Assembly: GCF_028710545.1 (NCBI RefSeq)
Contig: NZ_JAQTTX010000002.1
Span: forward strand, 1 to 64,000
Length of the DNA stretch: 64,000 nt
Direction: 5' to 3'
Source: Halothiobacillus sp.
Lineage (GTDB): Bacteria > Pseudomonadota > Gammaproteobacteria > Halothiobacillales > Halothiobacillaceae
The translations under genes and the position numbers were made by a program. The notes beneath the pieces were generated by a model. It was given only the letters and a program-made list of their open reading frames with translations. It searched no databases and was not told the origin of the DNA. Shown piece after piece: positions 27,947-37,015 of this stretch. The first letter of the stretch is position 1, and every line of letters starts with the position of its first letter.

Positions 27947-28415
27947 GATACCTGGCGATTTTAATGGCGGCGTTCGCCTGTCACTTGCGCATCTCGTGCT
28001 CGATTACAACGGCACGCTTGCCGAGGACGGTGCCTTGATTGCCGGTGTGCCCGAACGACTGGCGCAGCTCGCCGAACATCTGACGATCCACGTGATAACA
28101 GCCGATACCCACGGCAGTGCCGCGCAAAAACTGGCGGGCCTTCCGGTTTCTTTACACATTCTGCCACCCTGCGCGCAAAGCGAGGCCAAGGCTGCGTTTG
28201 TACGTGAGTTGGGAGCCAACCTGTGCGTTGCCATCGGCAATGGCCGTAACGATGCCACGATGCTGCAAGAGACTGCATTGGGCTTGGTTGTGATTCAGGC
28301 CGAGGGTGCGGCCCAGATTACGGTGGCAGCCGCTGATATCGTCAGTAAATCCATTGAAGATGCCCTGGATTTACTCTTGCATCCGAAGCGCTTGATCGCC
28401 ACGCTGCGCAATTGA
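27933..28415 (+). CDS. HAD-like soluble phosphatase, P-type-ATPase-like motif
   Basis: 160 aa using the ATG at 27933 (AGGA upstream); a GTG at 27927 is possible. HAD motif I reads LDYNGTLAEDG: the nucleophile Asp is kept but the usual second Asp (DxD) is Asn, giving DxNGT, reminiscent of the DKTGT of P-type ATPases. Motif II is ITADTHGSA and motif IV is AIGNGRNDATML. Similar small proteins are annotated as soluble P-type ATPase-like phosphatases. Substrate unknown. Coupled to mrp by overlap. Confidence 0.75.
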   Translation: MLTVEIPGDFNGGVRLSLAHLVLDYNGTLAEDGALIAGVPERLAQLAEHLTIHVITADTHGSAAQKLAGLPVSLHILPPCAQSEAKAAFVRELGANLCVAIGNGRNDATMLQETALGLVVIQAEGAAQITVAAADIVSKSIEDALDLLLHPKRLIATLRN

Positions 28416-28455
28416 GCATCTCCTCAAATAACCGCACCACGCAAAAGGTATCCAC

Positions 28456-28956
28456 ATGAGTCAAGTTACATTACACGGAAACCCTGTTCAGGTCGCAGGT
28501 ACATTGCCCACCATCGGCACGAAGGCACCGGCATTCACGCTGACCGATGGTCAGCTTCAGGAAAAAACCCTGGCTGATTTTTCGGGCAAGAAGAAAATTC
28601 TGAATATCTTCCCGAGTCTGGATACACCGACTTGCGCGCAGTCGGTGCGCAGCTTCAATGAAAAAGCGGGCGGCCGCGCTGATACCGTGGTGCTTTGCAT
28701 TTCTGCCGATCTGCCTTTCGCGCAGAGCCGTTTCTGCGGTGCCGAAGGTCTGGATAACGTGATCACCCTGTCCACATTCCGGCATCCCGAGTTTCTGCGA
28801 GATTACGGGGTGCTGCTGGCCGATGGCGCGTTGGCTCATCTGGCGGCGCGGGCCGTGATCGTGCTCGATGAACACGATCAGGTGCGCTACGTGCAATTGG
28901 TACCAGAAATCGCCGATGAGCCGGATTACGCCGCGGCTTTGGCGGCACTGGGCTGA
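28456..28956 (+). CDS. tpx: Thiol peroxidase (2-Cys peroxiredoxin)
   Basis: 166 aa. It reduces hydrogen peroxide and alkyl hydroperoxides using thioredoxin. The peroxidatic cysteine is in [14 protein letters not shown] (~residue 60) and the resolving cysteine in SRFCGAEG (~94), the Tpx spacing. The N-terminus [15 protein letters not shown] is characteristic. It starts 40 bp after the HAD gene and is followed 10 bp later by the ROK kinase gene. Confidence 0.95.
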   Translation: MSQVTLHGNPVQVAGTLPTIGTKAPAFTLTDGQLQEKTLADFSGKKKILNIFPSLDTPTCAQSVRSFNEKAGGRADTVVLCISADLPFAQSRFCGAEGLDNVITLSTFRHPEFLRDYGVLLADGALAHLAARAVIVLDEHDQVRYVQLVPEIADEPDYAAALAALG

Positions 28957-28966
28957 TCGAGGTTCG

Positions 28967-29914
28967 ATGTCGATGACAGTGCATGCGACCGATGAAAATA
29001 AGCTCAAACCAGAGGGCCGGTTGCGCCTCGGCGTCGATTTGGGTGGCACCAAGGTCGAGGTGGCGGTGCTCGATGAGGCGGACGAGTTCCTGTTTCGTGA
29101 GCGCCTGCCAACCCCGCAAGGTGATTACGAGGGCACTATTGAAACCATCGCCAAGTTGATCAAGCAGGCTGAGGACAGGCTGGGCCGCGTCGATTCCATT
29201 GGCGTCGGCACACCGGGCACGACTTCACCGGGCACGGGCCTGATGAAAAATGCCAATTCGGTGGTTCTGAACGATAAGCCGCTCAAATATGATCTTGAAA
29301 CTCGGCTCAACCGATCCATTTCCATGGCCAACGATGCCAATTGCCTCGCCTTATCCGAGGCGCATGGTGGCGCAGCCGATGGTATCGGTTCGGTATTCGG
29401 TGTCATTTTAGGTACCGGCGTTGGCGGCGCTTTGGTGTTCAATGGCCAGTTGATCATGGGGCAGAACGCCATCGCCGGTGAGTGGGGGCATAACCCGCTG
29501 CCCTGGACGCATGAAGGCGAATACCCCGGCCCGCTTTGCTGGTGCGGTCATCAAGGTTGTATCGAGCAATGGCTTTCCGGCCCGGCATTCATGCGTGATT
29601 ATCAAAACGCATCCGGTCGATCACTGACCGGTGCCGAGATTGTCGCGGCAGTCGAACAGGGTGACCCCGAGGCCAAAGCGGCTTTGGACCGTTACACCGA
29701 TCGCCTTGCCCGCGCCTTGGCACATGTCATCAATATCTTCGACCCGGAAGTGATCGTGTTGGGCGGCGGCATGTCGAATGTGGCTGCTTTATACGACAAG
29801 GTTCCCGCGCTGTGGGATGAGTTCGTATTCTCCGACCCGATCAGTACCCGACTCGTCGCACCAGAATTCGGCGATTCCAGCGGTGTGCGCGGCGCGGCCA
29901 TGCTCACCTCATGA
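28967..29914 (+). CDS. ROK-family sugar kinase (fructokinase/glucokinase type)
   Basis: 315 aa from the ATG at 28967 (28973 also possible; GAGG at 28959-28962). The ATP-binding [17 protein letters not shown] opens the core; [13 protein letters not shown] near 145 and the zinc-binding ROK signature with [18 protein letters not shown] near 190 follow, as in the E. coli fructokinase Mak. It phosphorylates a hexose, most likely fructose; specificity is not provable by eye. Its stop overlaps the arsB start (ATGA). Confidence 0.85.
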   Translation: MSMTVHATDENKLKPEGRLRLGVDLGGTKVEVAVLDEADEFLFRERLPTPQGDYEGTIETIAKLIKQAEDRLGRVDSIGVGTPGTTSPGTGLMKNANSVVLNDKPLKYDLETRLNRSISMANDANCLALSEAHGGAADGIGSVFGVILGTGVGGALVFNGQLIMGQNAIAGEWGHNPLPWTHEGEYPGPLCWCGHQGCIEQWLSGPAFMRDYQNASGRSLTGAEIVAAVEQGDPEAKAALDRYTDRLARALAHVINIFDPEVIVLGGGMSNVAALYDKVPALWDEFVFSDPISTRLVAPEFGDSSGVRGAAMLTS

Positions 29915-31212
29915 CAGCTGCGGCCATTTTTCTGGCCACCTTGATGCTTGTACTGTGGCAGCCCACCATCGGTCGGTTTCAACTGGGCATCGGGTGGAGC
30001 GCGGCGGCCGGTGCGCTGGTCGCCTTCGCCGCGGGCGTCATCGATCTGGCCGATGTGCCGGTGGTTTGGGCCATCGTCTGGAATGCCACCTTCACCTTTA
30101 TTGCCCTGATTATCATCAGCCTCTTGCTGGATGAAGCCGGGTTTTTCAACTGGGCGGCATTACATCTGGCCCGCTGGGCCGGTGGCAGTGGTACGCGATT
30201 GTTTGTGGTGATGGTGTTGTTGGGTGCCTTGGTGGCAGCCTTTTTTGCCAACGACGGCGCGGCGCTGATTCTCACCCCGATCGTGATCGGTATTCTGTTG
30301 GCCTTGCGCATGAGCCCGCTGGCCACGCTCGCCTTCGTGATGGCTGCCGGGTTTATCGCCGATACGGCGAGTATGCCGCTGGTGATTTCAAATCTCGTCA
30401 ATATCGTCGTCGCCGACTATTTCAAGTTGGGATTTGCCGACTATGCCGCCGTCATGGTGCCGGTTACTCTGGTTTCCGTGCTCGCCTCCTTAAGTATGTT
30501 GTGGCTGTATTTTCGACGCTCGATCCCCAAAACCTATGCCTGTGAGGAATTGGATCTGCCAGATAAAGCCATTATTGACCGATCCGTATTCCGCGCCGGT
30601 TGGTGGGTGCTCGGCTGGCTGTTGTTCGGATTTTTCGTACTCGATGGTTGGGGGGTGCCGATCAGTCTGGTGGCCGCCATCGGCGCGTTCATACTGTGGC
30701 TGATTGCGCGGCGGGGCGCGAAAATCAACACCCGCACCGTGTTGATCCAGGCGCCGTGGCAAGTGGTGATCTTCTCTCTGGGCATGTATCTCGTTGTCTA
30801 TGGACTGAAAAACGCCGGTCTGACCGCCGGGTTGACGCTCTGGTTCGATCAACTGGCCCACCTCGGGTTGTGGGTCGCTACGCTCGGCACGGGTTTTACC
30901 ATGGCGGCGTTGTCTGCCGTGCTCAACAACATGCCCGCCGTGCTCATGGGCACCTTGGCGATCGACGGTACCCAAGCCAGCGGCACGACGCATCTGGCGA
31001 TGGTTTACGCCAATATCATCGGCTGTGATCTCGGGCCGAAGTTCACGCCCATCGGCAGTCTGGCGACGTTATTGTGGTTGCATGTGCTGGCGCGCAAGCA
31101 GATCGTGATTTCATGGGGATACTACTTCAAGGTGGGCCTGATTCTCACTACGCCGGTACTGTTGCTGACCTTGCTGGCTTTGGCACTGCGTCTATCCGTG
31201 CATCTACCGTGA
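29911..31212 (+). CDS. arsB: Arsenite efflux membrane protein ArsB
   Basis: 433 aa with about 11-12 membrane segments. It closely follows ArsB throughout: [77 protein letters not shown], and near the end [20 protein letters not shown]. It exports arsenite or antimonite by proton antiport, or works with ArsA. Neither arsR, arsC nor arsA is adjacent; it is embedded by an ATGA overlap in an operon with tpx and a sugar kinase, so its control must differ from ars operons. Confidence 0.92.
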   Translation: MTAAAIFLATLMLVLWQPTIGRFQLGIGWSAAAGALVAFAAGVIDLADVPVVWAIVWNATFTFIALIIISLLLDEAGFFNWAALHLARWAGGSGTRLFVVMVLLGALVAAFFANDGAALILTPIVIGILLALRMSPLATLAFVMAAGFIADTASMPLVISNLVNIVVADYFKLGFADYAAVMVPVTLVSVLASLSMLWLYFRRSIPKTYACEELDLPDKAIIDRSVFRAGWWVLGWLLFGFFVLDGWGVPISLVAAIGAFILWLIARRGAKINTRTVLIQAPWQVVIFSLGMYLVVYGLKNAGLTAGLTLWFDQLAHLGLWVATLGTGFTMAALSAVLNNMPAVLMGTLAIDGTQASGTTHLAMVYANIIGCDLGPKFTPIGSLATLLWLHVLARKQIVISWGYYFKVGLILTTPVLLLTLLALALRLSVHLP

Positions 31213-31219
31213 GTTGCAT

Positions 31220-32734
31220 ATGAGTGCGATTCTTTCCGTTACTTCCCTCAACGCCATGGCCAAACAGATACTGGAAGCCAATTTAAGCGGCGTCATGGTT
31301 CAGGGTGAGGTGCGCTCGCTGACCCGGGCCGCGTCGGGTCATGTGTATTTTTCGCTCAAAGATCAACAGGCCGAAGTGCGCTGCGCGCTGTTTCGCGGGC
31401 AGGCCATGCGCGTAAAGACCGCGTTCGCCAATGGCGATGCCGTGGTTGTGCGGGGTTCGGTCTCGCTGTACGCCCCGCGCGGTGATTACCAACTCATCGT
31501 GACCGGGGTTGAGTTGGCCGGTGATGGCCAATTGGCCGTCCTGTTCGAAGCCTTGAAGAAAAAACTGTTTGCCGAAGGCTTGTTCGACGCGGCACGCAAG
31601 CGCGCAATCCCCCGATTACCTCGCCGGATCGTGGTGATTTCTTCCGCTGTAGGCGCTGCGCTGCAGGATGTGGTTTCCACCTTGATCCGGCGGCTGCCCT
31701 TGGTCGAAATCAACCTGATTCCCGTGGCGGTGCAGGGCGAAACGGCGGCGGCTGAACTCACCAATGCGGTGCGGGGTATCACGAGCGATTCGGGGTTTGA
31801 TGTCGTGCTGCTCGTGCGCGGCGGCGGCTCGATGAGTGATCTGTGGGCATTCAACGATGAAGCGCTGGCTCGTGCAATTACAAACTGCCCGATCCCCGTG
31901 ATCAGTGGCGTCGGTCACGAAATCGATTTCACGATCAGCGATTTTGTGGCGGATGTCCGGGCGGCGACACCGACGGCGGCGGCCGAACTGGCGACCCCTA
32001 TTACCTTAAGCGAATTGCAGGCCGCGCTGATTCTGCGGCACCAGCAGTTAACCCGGTTGATCGAAGATCGATTGAACGAGGCAGGGCAACGCCTGGACAG
32101 CAATCTGAACCGGCTCCGCCAGCAGCGCCAGCGCTGGTTACCGCTGCTTCATCACCAGATGATGCTCAGCCTGCGGTTGCAGCGGGCGATTCGCGCGCGC
32201 TGGCAGGAGCGCCTCGGCCGGGTGCAGGCATTGACGCATCGATTGCAGCAACGCAGTCCGGTGCATTGGGTCCGCCAGAATCACAGTCGACTCGAACAGA
32301 TGCGCTGGCGGCTACAGCAGGCCATTGATCGGCAGATGGCCGCACAGCGGCAGGATTGGTTGCGGCTGGCGGCGGGCTTGCGCCCCTCGATCGTGCGGCG
32401 ACAGATCGAGCAGCGCCAGCAGGAAACGGAGCGTTTGACCGCGCGATTGCATGAGATCGGTCGGCAGGGACTCGTTCGCCAGCAGCAACGGCTCGAACAG
32501 GCGTTCGGTGTGCTGACCGCCCTGAGCCCGCAGCGGGTACTTGAGCGCGGGTATAGTCTGGTCGAAGCGGAATCCGGTGTGATCTGGCGCGCGGCCGCGT
32601 TGCGATCTGCCTTGGCCGAATCCGACCGGCCCTTGCCCTTGCGGCTGCATTTTGGTGATGGTGTCGTGCCCATCGAAGCCCGTTCTGCTAAGGAACCTCT
32701 GATTGAATCCTTCGTGGCCGAGACGGGCTTTTGA
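31220..32734 (+). CDS. xseA: Exodeoxyribonuclease VII large subunit, C-terminus altered by an inserted element
   Basis: 504 aa from the ATG at 31220 (a TTG at 31214 is weaker). The large catalytic subunit of ExoVII degrades single-stranded DNA from both ends. The OB-fold (VQGEVRSLTRAASGHVYFSLKD) is at ~20-110; the catalytic region contains VRGGGSMSDLWAFNDE and ISGVGHEIDFTISDFVADVRAATPTAAAE near 230-258; a long coiled-coil occupies ~270-430. The last ~14 residues (KEPLIESFVAETGF) are encoded by a repeat inserted after base 32691. Without the insert the frame would end KSSSTETGATE. The enzyme is probably functional, because the tail is outside the core. Confidence 0.93.
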   Translation: MSAILSVTSLNAMAKQILEANLSGVMVQGEVRSLTRAASGHVYFSLKDQQAEVRCALFRGQAMRVKTAFANGDAVVVRGSVSLYAPRGDYQLIVTGVELAGDGQLAVLFEALKKKLFAEGLFDAARKRAIPRLPRRIVVISSAVGAALQDVVSTLIRRLPLVEINLIPVAVQGETAAAELTNAVRGITSDSGFDVVLLVRGGGSMSDLWAFNDEALARAITNCPIPVISGVGHEIDFTISDFVADVRAATPTAAAELATPITLSELQAALILRHQQLTRLIEDRLNEAGQRLDSNLNRLRQQRQRWLPLLHHQMMLSLRLQRAIRARWQERLGRVQALTHRLQQRSPVHWVRQNHSRLEQMRWRLQQAIDRQMAAQRQDWLRLAAGLRPSIVRRQIEQRQQETERLTARLHEIGRQGLVRQQQRLEQAFGVLTALSPQRVLERGYSLVEAESGVIWRAAALRSALAESDRPLPLRLHFGDGVVPIEARSAKEPLIESFVAETGF

Positions 32735-32984
32735 GGGATGAGTCGCAAGGCGCGGCGCGAAACGAATGGTTATTCCATTCGTGAGCGGCGCAACACAGCG
32801 GGCTTCCGCCAGCTGCGCGTAAATCGCCCTCAAAAGCCCGTCCCATGCGGGTTGCCGCCCAAAAGCCGCAACACTTCGTTATCGGCCTTGGCATCGTAGC
32901 GTAAACTACGACCTGCGGCCTCTGCCTCGTTTTGCGGCTTTTGGATCAGCAACTCGGCTCACGAGGGATTCAATCAGAGGTTCC
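32692..32984. repeat. 293-bp MITE-like element, copy A, with CTAA duplication
   Basis: Terminal inverted repeats GGAACCTCTGATTGAATCC start at 32692 and end at 32984, flanked on both sides by CTAA (32688-32691, 32985-32988). Internal paired arms: GACGGGCTTTTGAGGG (32722-32737) with 32827-32842, and CCAAAAGCCGCAA (32859-32871) with 32932-32944; smaller hairpins sit inside each. It carries no gene. It is inserted in the 3' end of xseA. The remaining gap to 33084 contains nothing recognisable apart from the fossil end of xseA (stop at 33020-33022). Confidence 0.9.
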
Positions 32985-33084
32985 CTAAGTCCAGTTCGAC
33001 AGAAACCGGGGCTACGGAATAATTCGCTGCACGCTCAGACGCAGGACAGGCGCGACAGCAGATTGCCCAATCAAACTTGTTGCT

Positions 33085-33462
33085 TTATTCCGGGGGCTCA
33101 TCGTTCTTTGGGTTGCCATTTGATCGATTTTTTTGGGCCTCATCCCGCGTTTGCTGCGCCCGCTTGAGCACATCTTCGTGCTTGCCGCTGACGTACAGGG
33201 CATAACTCAGCACTTCCGCAACGGCCCGGAACAGGTTGTCGGGGATATGGTCTCCGATATCCAGACCGGCGAGCACTTCCGCCAACGCCGGGTCTTCCAC
33301 CAACGGTACGCCCGCTGCTTCCGCACGGGCCACGATCTGCTCGGCCACAAGATGCTGCCCCGTGGCAACCACCCGAGGTAAATCCGTACCCTCGTATTTC
33401 AGGGCCACCGCCCGGCTGACCGAACGCGTGTCCGACTTGGATTTTGGGATGTCGCGACTCAT
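33085..33462 (-). CDS. FlhB-like cytoplasmic-domain protein (FlhB2/FlhX type)
   Basis: 125 aa without membrane segments. Residues ~16-95 resemble the cytoplasmic FlhB C-terminal domain: AVALKYEGTDLPRVVATGQHLVAEQI, then GVPLVEDPALAEVLAGLDIGDHIPDNLFRAVAEVL. The autocleavage NPTH of full FlhB is missing; the protein begins just after that point. Such stand-alone proteins occur in many flagellated bacteria and can partly substitute the cleaved FlhB fragment. It is 27 bp downstream of a FliK-like gene, FlhB's natural substrate-switch partner. Confidence 0.8.
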   Translation of the reverse strand: MSRDIPKSKSDTRSVSRAVALKYEGTDLPRVVATGQHLVAEQIVARAEAAGVPLVEDPALAEVLAGLDIGDHIPDNLFRAVAEVLSYALYVSGKHEDVLKRAQQTRDEAQKNRSNGNPKNDEPPE

Positions 33463-33489
33463 GCTGATTTCACTTGATCTGACTTCATA

Positions 33490-34803
33490 TCACACTCGAC
33501 ACCTGAACGTGGAGTGCTCATCTGTGATCGGTGCGGGGCTCAGTCGTTCCTGAACGGCTTTGGGCGGCGGGCCGGGGTAGATGCTCAATTCCTTGGGCGT
33601 CAACGAAGCGGCACGCAGGTGTTCTGCCAGTTGGTCGAGCGAGGCGTCCAGCTGCATCCGTGCCTCGGGCTTATCTGCATACAGGCGAACGGTCAGGTCG
33701 GTGGATTGCAGCGAAAGGCTGCCATGCAGTGGCCCCAGTGTGGGTAGATCAATCGCAAAATCGAGTTGCCATGTCGATTCGGTTGGTGGTTTGTTATTCT
33801 GCGCCTGTTCCTGAATGGCGAACTGGAAGCGCCGGGGTTGCTCGGCGATCATCATGGGCACGTCGACGACCCACGTCGGCTGCCCTTGAACCTGTAAAAG
33901 GGCGGTTCGCAACTGGCTGACATCCAGCCGACCGATCCATTGTTCAAGGCTCGATTGCAGCGCACTGGTTTGAGTCGAAGTTTGGGCCGTGGTCTGTGAT
34001 GCCGATGGGGCGGCGGTCGGTGGCTGCGCCCCTCGGCCAGTGGTTACGGGCTCCTTCCCCGCCGATTCCAGGCTTGCCTGCATTTTGAGTTGTTGGGCGG
34101 CCAATTTGAGCTGGGACTTGATATCGGATGTCGCCTGATCAAGAGCATTGGTAGGTACTACAGGCAGGCTGTTGGTGACAATCAGCTGGGTCAGATTTCG
34201 GGCGAGTGTTTGTTCGGCGACCGGCGTACCCGTCCGCACGGCATTGAGAACAGGGTCGAGGCTGGGCAGCGCCATGCGGACGTTCAAGGGGAGGTCGAGT
34301 TTAATGGACTGAGTTGCCGTCGTGATCGGCGCGGTGCCAGCCGGTGTCTTGCCTGTTGTCGAATCCGCATTGCTGGTCGATGAGGTGGTTGTCGTCGAAA
34401 AAAGGCTTGGGTTCTTCGCCGTATTGGCTTGCTGCCCTTGCGGCGGGGTGAAATCAGCTTTCGGAGTGGACGACAGCACGCCGCTGCCGAGTTTTGTCAT
34501 CAACAGGGCAAACAGGGTTTGCACCGGCGTTTGTGGTGAGGCGCGTGCCGCCATGCCTTCGGCGGGCGTGAGTCCCAACACCAGCGGCGGGCCGACATCC
34601 CGAACGGTCAACTGGATGGCGCTGCCCGTGGTGAGCGGCTGCCGGGTATTGACGGTCACCTGTCCGCCGGCCAGGGAAAGCACCGCTTTGCCCGTGCCTT
34701 GATTCGCTTGCAAGACAATGGCAGCCAGTGTCTGCCCTGTCTTAAGCGGCTGGCCCCGTAATTCCGTGACGGTGCTGGCGATCAATGTCGAGTCGATTTT
34801 CAT
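33490..34803 (-). CDS. FliK-like flagellar hook-length control protein
   Basis: 437 aa from the ATG at 34801-34803; a TTG 17 codons earlier is the only longer start. The protein is low-complexity, rich in Thr, Gln and Ala between ~130 and 290, with a C-terminal domain (~325-430) carrying WQLDFAIDLPTLGPLHGSLSL and YADKPEARMQLDASLDQLAEHLRAASL, which fits the FliK C-terminal family. It differs from the fliK at the end of the fli operon and pairs with the small FlhB-like gene, so it may be a second, accessory system. Function is inferred from domain resemblance. Confidence 0.7.
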   Translation of the reverse strand: MKIDSTLIASTVTELRGQPLKTGQTLAAIVLQANQGTGKAVLSLAGGQVTVNTRQPLTTGSAIQLTVRDVGPPLVLGLTPAEGMAARASPQTPVQTLFALLMTKLGSGVLSSTPKADFTPPQGQQANTAKNPSLFSTTTTSSTSNADSTTGKTPAGTAPITTATQSIKLDLPLNVRMALPSLDPVLNAVRTGTPVAEQTLARNLTQLIVTNSLPVVPTNALDQATSDIKSQLKLAAQQLKMQASLESAGKEPVTTGRGAQPPTAAPSASQTTAQTSTQTSALQSSLEQWIGRLDVSQLRTALLQVQGQPTWVVDVPMMIAEQPRRFQFAIQEQAQNNKPPTESTWQLDFAIDLPTLGPLHGSLSLQSTDLTVRLYADKPEARMQLDASLDQLAEHLRAASLTPKELSIYPGPPPKAVQERLSPAPITDEHSTFRCRV

Positions 34804-34926
34804 GGATTCACTTCTGGCGAGTCCTTCCGGGATTGGAGATGCGATAGGCGCCAAGTGGTCGAATTAACACTCATAAACCAAAGCCGGGTCAAGTGGTCAC
34901 ATCGTGCAGAAAATGCTGACAATATT

Positions 34927-34955
34927 TTGACACAGATCACGGCTACAGGTAGGGT
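34927..34955 (+). promoter_or_regulatory. Candidate sigma-70 promoter for fleQ
   Basis: TTGACA (34927-34932), 17-bp spacer, TAGGGT (34950-34955), about 120 bp before the fleQ ATG in the divergent region 34804-35076. The -35 is perfect and the -10 has 4/6 matches. The sequence AAGTGGTC occurs twice just upstream (near 34853 and 34890). No gene is seen in this gap. Confidence 0.5.
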
Positions 34956-35076
34956 TTCCGCCTGAACAAATTCCCAGCGGCTTTTTCGGCGGGCATCCGC
35001 CCAAAATATGATCGGAGATGTGTCGGCGGGCCGCCTCGTGTGTTTGATTATCTTGTTGTTTCGGAGTCACCGGAAG

Positions 35077-36546
35077 ATGTCTGATCAGTTGCCGCGAATA
35101 TGGTTGGATGCACCATCTGAGATCAAGTCCGATTTGGCGCATTGGCTTTCCTTGCTCGGTATCCAGGCCGAATCGGTTCCTGATCCGGTTCCCTCCGTTA
35201 CCGACGATGTGATTGGCGGCATCTGTTTTGCCGATGCCTGCGCATCCCGTCTCGACCATCTGCAAACGCTGCCCTGGATTGCCTTGGACGCTGACCCGGC
35301 ACGCTGGCTGGGCGCGGTTCAAACACCCTTCGCCACACTGGCCTGGCCTTGTACGCTGTCCGGGTTGCAGGGTATCGTTCAGCGTTTGTTCAGTCGTTGG
35401 CGCGGTGAACAGCTGGTTGCGGCCGGACGTGGTTTGGTGGGGCAAACGCCGGTCATGCGGCAGCTGCGGGCCGAGATCGAACAGGTGGCACCCAGCGATG
35501 CCACCGTGCTGATTCTGGGTGAATCCGGTACCGGCAAGGAAGTCGTGGCGCGCATGATTCATCGTCTGTCGAATCGGGCGGATAAACCCTTCGTGCCCAT
35601 CAATTGCGGCGCGATTCCGGCGGAATTGCTTGAGTCCGAGTTATTCGGCCATGAGAAGGGCGCCTTTACCGGCGCGATCAGTGCGCGACCGGGGCGCTTC
35701 GAACTGGCCGAGGGCGGCACGCTGTTTCTGGATGAAATCGGCGATATGCCGCTGCCGATGCAAGTCAAGATTCTACGCGTATTGCAGGAACGTACATTCG
35801 AGCGCGTTGGCGGGCGGCATACCTTCACGGCCGATGTGCGCATCGTGGCCGCGACGCATCGGGATCTGGAAGCGCGCATACAGGAAGGCAGCTTCCGGCA
35901 GGATTTGTACTACCGCTTGAATGTTTTCCCGCTTGAAACCCGGCCATTACGTGAATTGCAGGCGGATATTCCCGAGATTGTCCGGGCATTGACGCAACGT
36001 TTTGCCTTGGCGGGACGCCCCGTGGCGAAGTTGACCGATGGCGCGCTGGCGGTGCTTTCGGCGCTTCCGTGGCCGGGTAATGTGCGTGAGTTGGGTAATC
36101 TCATCGAGCGTCTGGGGATTCTGTACCCCGATCAGGTCGTGGATGTCGCGCAGCTGCCAGAAAAGATCCGCATGCAGCTGCCCGCCGACTGGCAAATGCC
36201 CGATATGCCCGCTCCGACCACCGCAAGGGTGCCTGAACTGAGCTCGCAGGATGCCGCAGCGCCGGAGGATGTTGATCCCCGTGACATGTTTGCCGCTGGG
36301 CGGACGAGCGTGGATCAGTCTGCGGGCATTCGGTTGCCGGTCGATGAACAGGAACTGGCGCAATGCCAGTGTGTTTTGCCGGAAATGGGCTTCGATCTCA
36401 AGAATCAGCTCGAGGCCATCGAGCGCGCCTGGATCGAACAGGCGCTGATCAATAATGACGGTGTGGTCGCGCAGGCCGCGCGGCAACTGGGTATCCGCCG
36501 AACCACTCTGGTTGAGAAACTCCGCAAGTATCAGATGTCCGCCTGA
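35077..36546 (+). CDS. fleQ: Sigma-54-dependent flagellar master regulator, FleQ/FlrA type
   Basis: 489 aa from the ATG at 35077; an upstream in-frame extension to 35008 has no ribosome site. The N-terminal ~115 residues form a FleQ-like atypical receiver without clear phosphorylation residues. The AAA+ core has Walker A GESGTGKE (148-155), the sigma-54 contacting GAFTGA (195-200) and Walker [10 protein letters not shown] (~215-223). A Fis-type helix-turn-helix ([20 protein letters not shown]) closes the protein. Homologues bind c-di-GMP and activate class II flagellar genes. A sigma-54 promoter for fliE follows directly; no fleSR pair lies between. Confidence 0.88.
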   Translation: MSDQLPRIWLDAPSEIKSDLAHWLSLLGIQAESVPDPVPSVTDDVIGGICFADACASRLDHLQTLPWIALDADPARWLGAVQTPFATLAWPCTLSGLQGIVQRLFSRWRGEQLVAAGRGLVGQTPVMRQLRAEIEQVAPSDATVLILGESGTGKEVVARMIHRLSNRADKPFVPINCGAIPAELLESELFGHEKGAFTGAISARPGRFELAEGGTLFLDEIGDMPLPMQVKILRVLQERTFERVGGRHTFTADVRIVAATHRDLEARIQEGSFRQDLYYRLNVFPLETRPLRELQADIPEIVRALTQRFALAGRPVAKLTDGALAVLSALPWPGNVRELGNLIERLGILYPDQVVDVAQLPEKIRMQLPADWQMPDMPAPTTARVPELSSQDAAAPEDVDPRDMFAAGRTSVDQSAGIRLPVDEQELAQCQCVLPEMGFDLKNQLEAIERAWIEQALINNDGVVAQAARQLGIRRTTLVEKLRKYQMSA

Positions 36547-36548
36547 AT

Positions 36549-36565
36549 TGGCATAAACCCTGCTT
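36549..36565 (+). promoter_or_regulatory. Sigma-54 (-24/-12) promoter for the fliEFGHIJK operon
   Basis: TGGCATAAACCCTGCTT has GG (36550-36551) and GC (36562-36563) exactly 10 bases apart, matching TGGCAC-N5-TTGCW with two differences. It lies 3 bp after fleQ and ~80 bp before fliE, as expected for a FleQ target. Confidence 0.7.
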
Positions 36566-36645
36566 AATTCATCTCAACACAATGCTTCGCTTGGAACACA
36601 CACTGTTTTCGGCAAGCGGCTTGATCAGGTTGAGGAGTAGGCAAG

Positions 36646-36987
36646 ATGAGTGGCGGAATGTCGGTCGATCAAATTTTGTCGCAAATGCGCGTCATGCGTC
36701 AGGAAGCCACCCAGCGGCTGGCCCAGCCGGCGAGTGTACCACCTGCGGTGTCGCCTGCCGGTGGCGATTCCTTCTCATCGCTCTTGACGAAGGCAATCGG
36801 TCAGGTCAATGATCTGCAACAGAATTCTTCCCAGTTGAAGACCCGTTTTGAGCTGGGCGACCCGAATGTGGATCTCACGCAGGTCATGCTGGCCTCCCAG
36901 AAGGCTTCACTGGGCTTCAATGCCACCTTGCAGGTGCGCAACCGCTTGGTGCAGGCGTACCAAGACATCATGAACATGCCGGTTTAA
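36646..36987 (+). CDS. fliE: Flagellar hook-basal body protein FliE
   Basis: 113 aa, usual length. Links the MS ring to the proximal rod. The C-terminal half is conserved: DPNVDLTQVMLASQKASLGFNATLQVRNRLVQAYQDIMNMPV-like ending (positions ~72-113), with the N-terminus less so. First gene of the fliEFGHIJK operon, 29 bp before fliF. Confidence 0.93.
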   Translation: MSGGMSVDQILSQMRVMRQEATQRLAQPASVPPAVSPAGGDSFSSLLTKAIGQVNDLQQNSSQLKTRFELGDPNVDLTQVMLASQKASLGFNATLQVRNRLVQAYQDIMNMPV

Positions 36988-37015
36988 GGCCAATTTAAAA
37001 GGTTAGGGTTTCACC

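Noticed and set aside
32281-32894. Minus-strand frames over the xseA end and repeat copy A
   Set aside because: They run through xseA antisense and repeat DNA and carry no conserved motif.
34897-35562. 221-codon minus-strand frame overlapping the fleQ start
   Set aside because: Shadow of fleQ and of its promoter region; Gln/Arg/His-rich with no motif.
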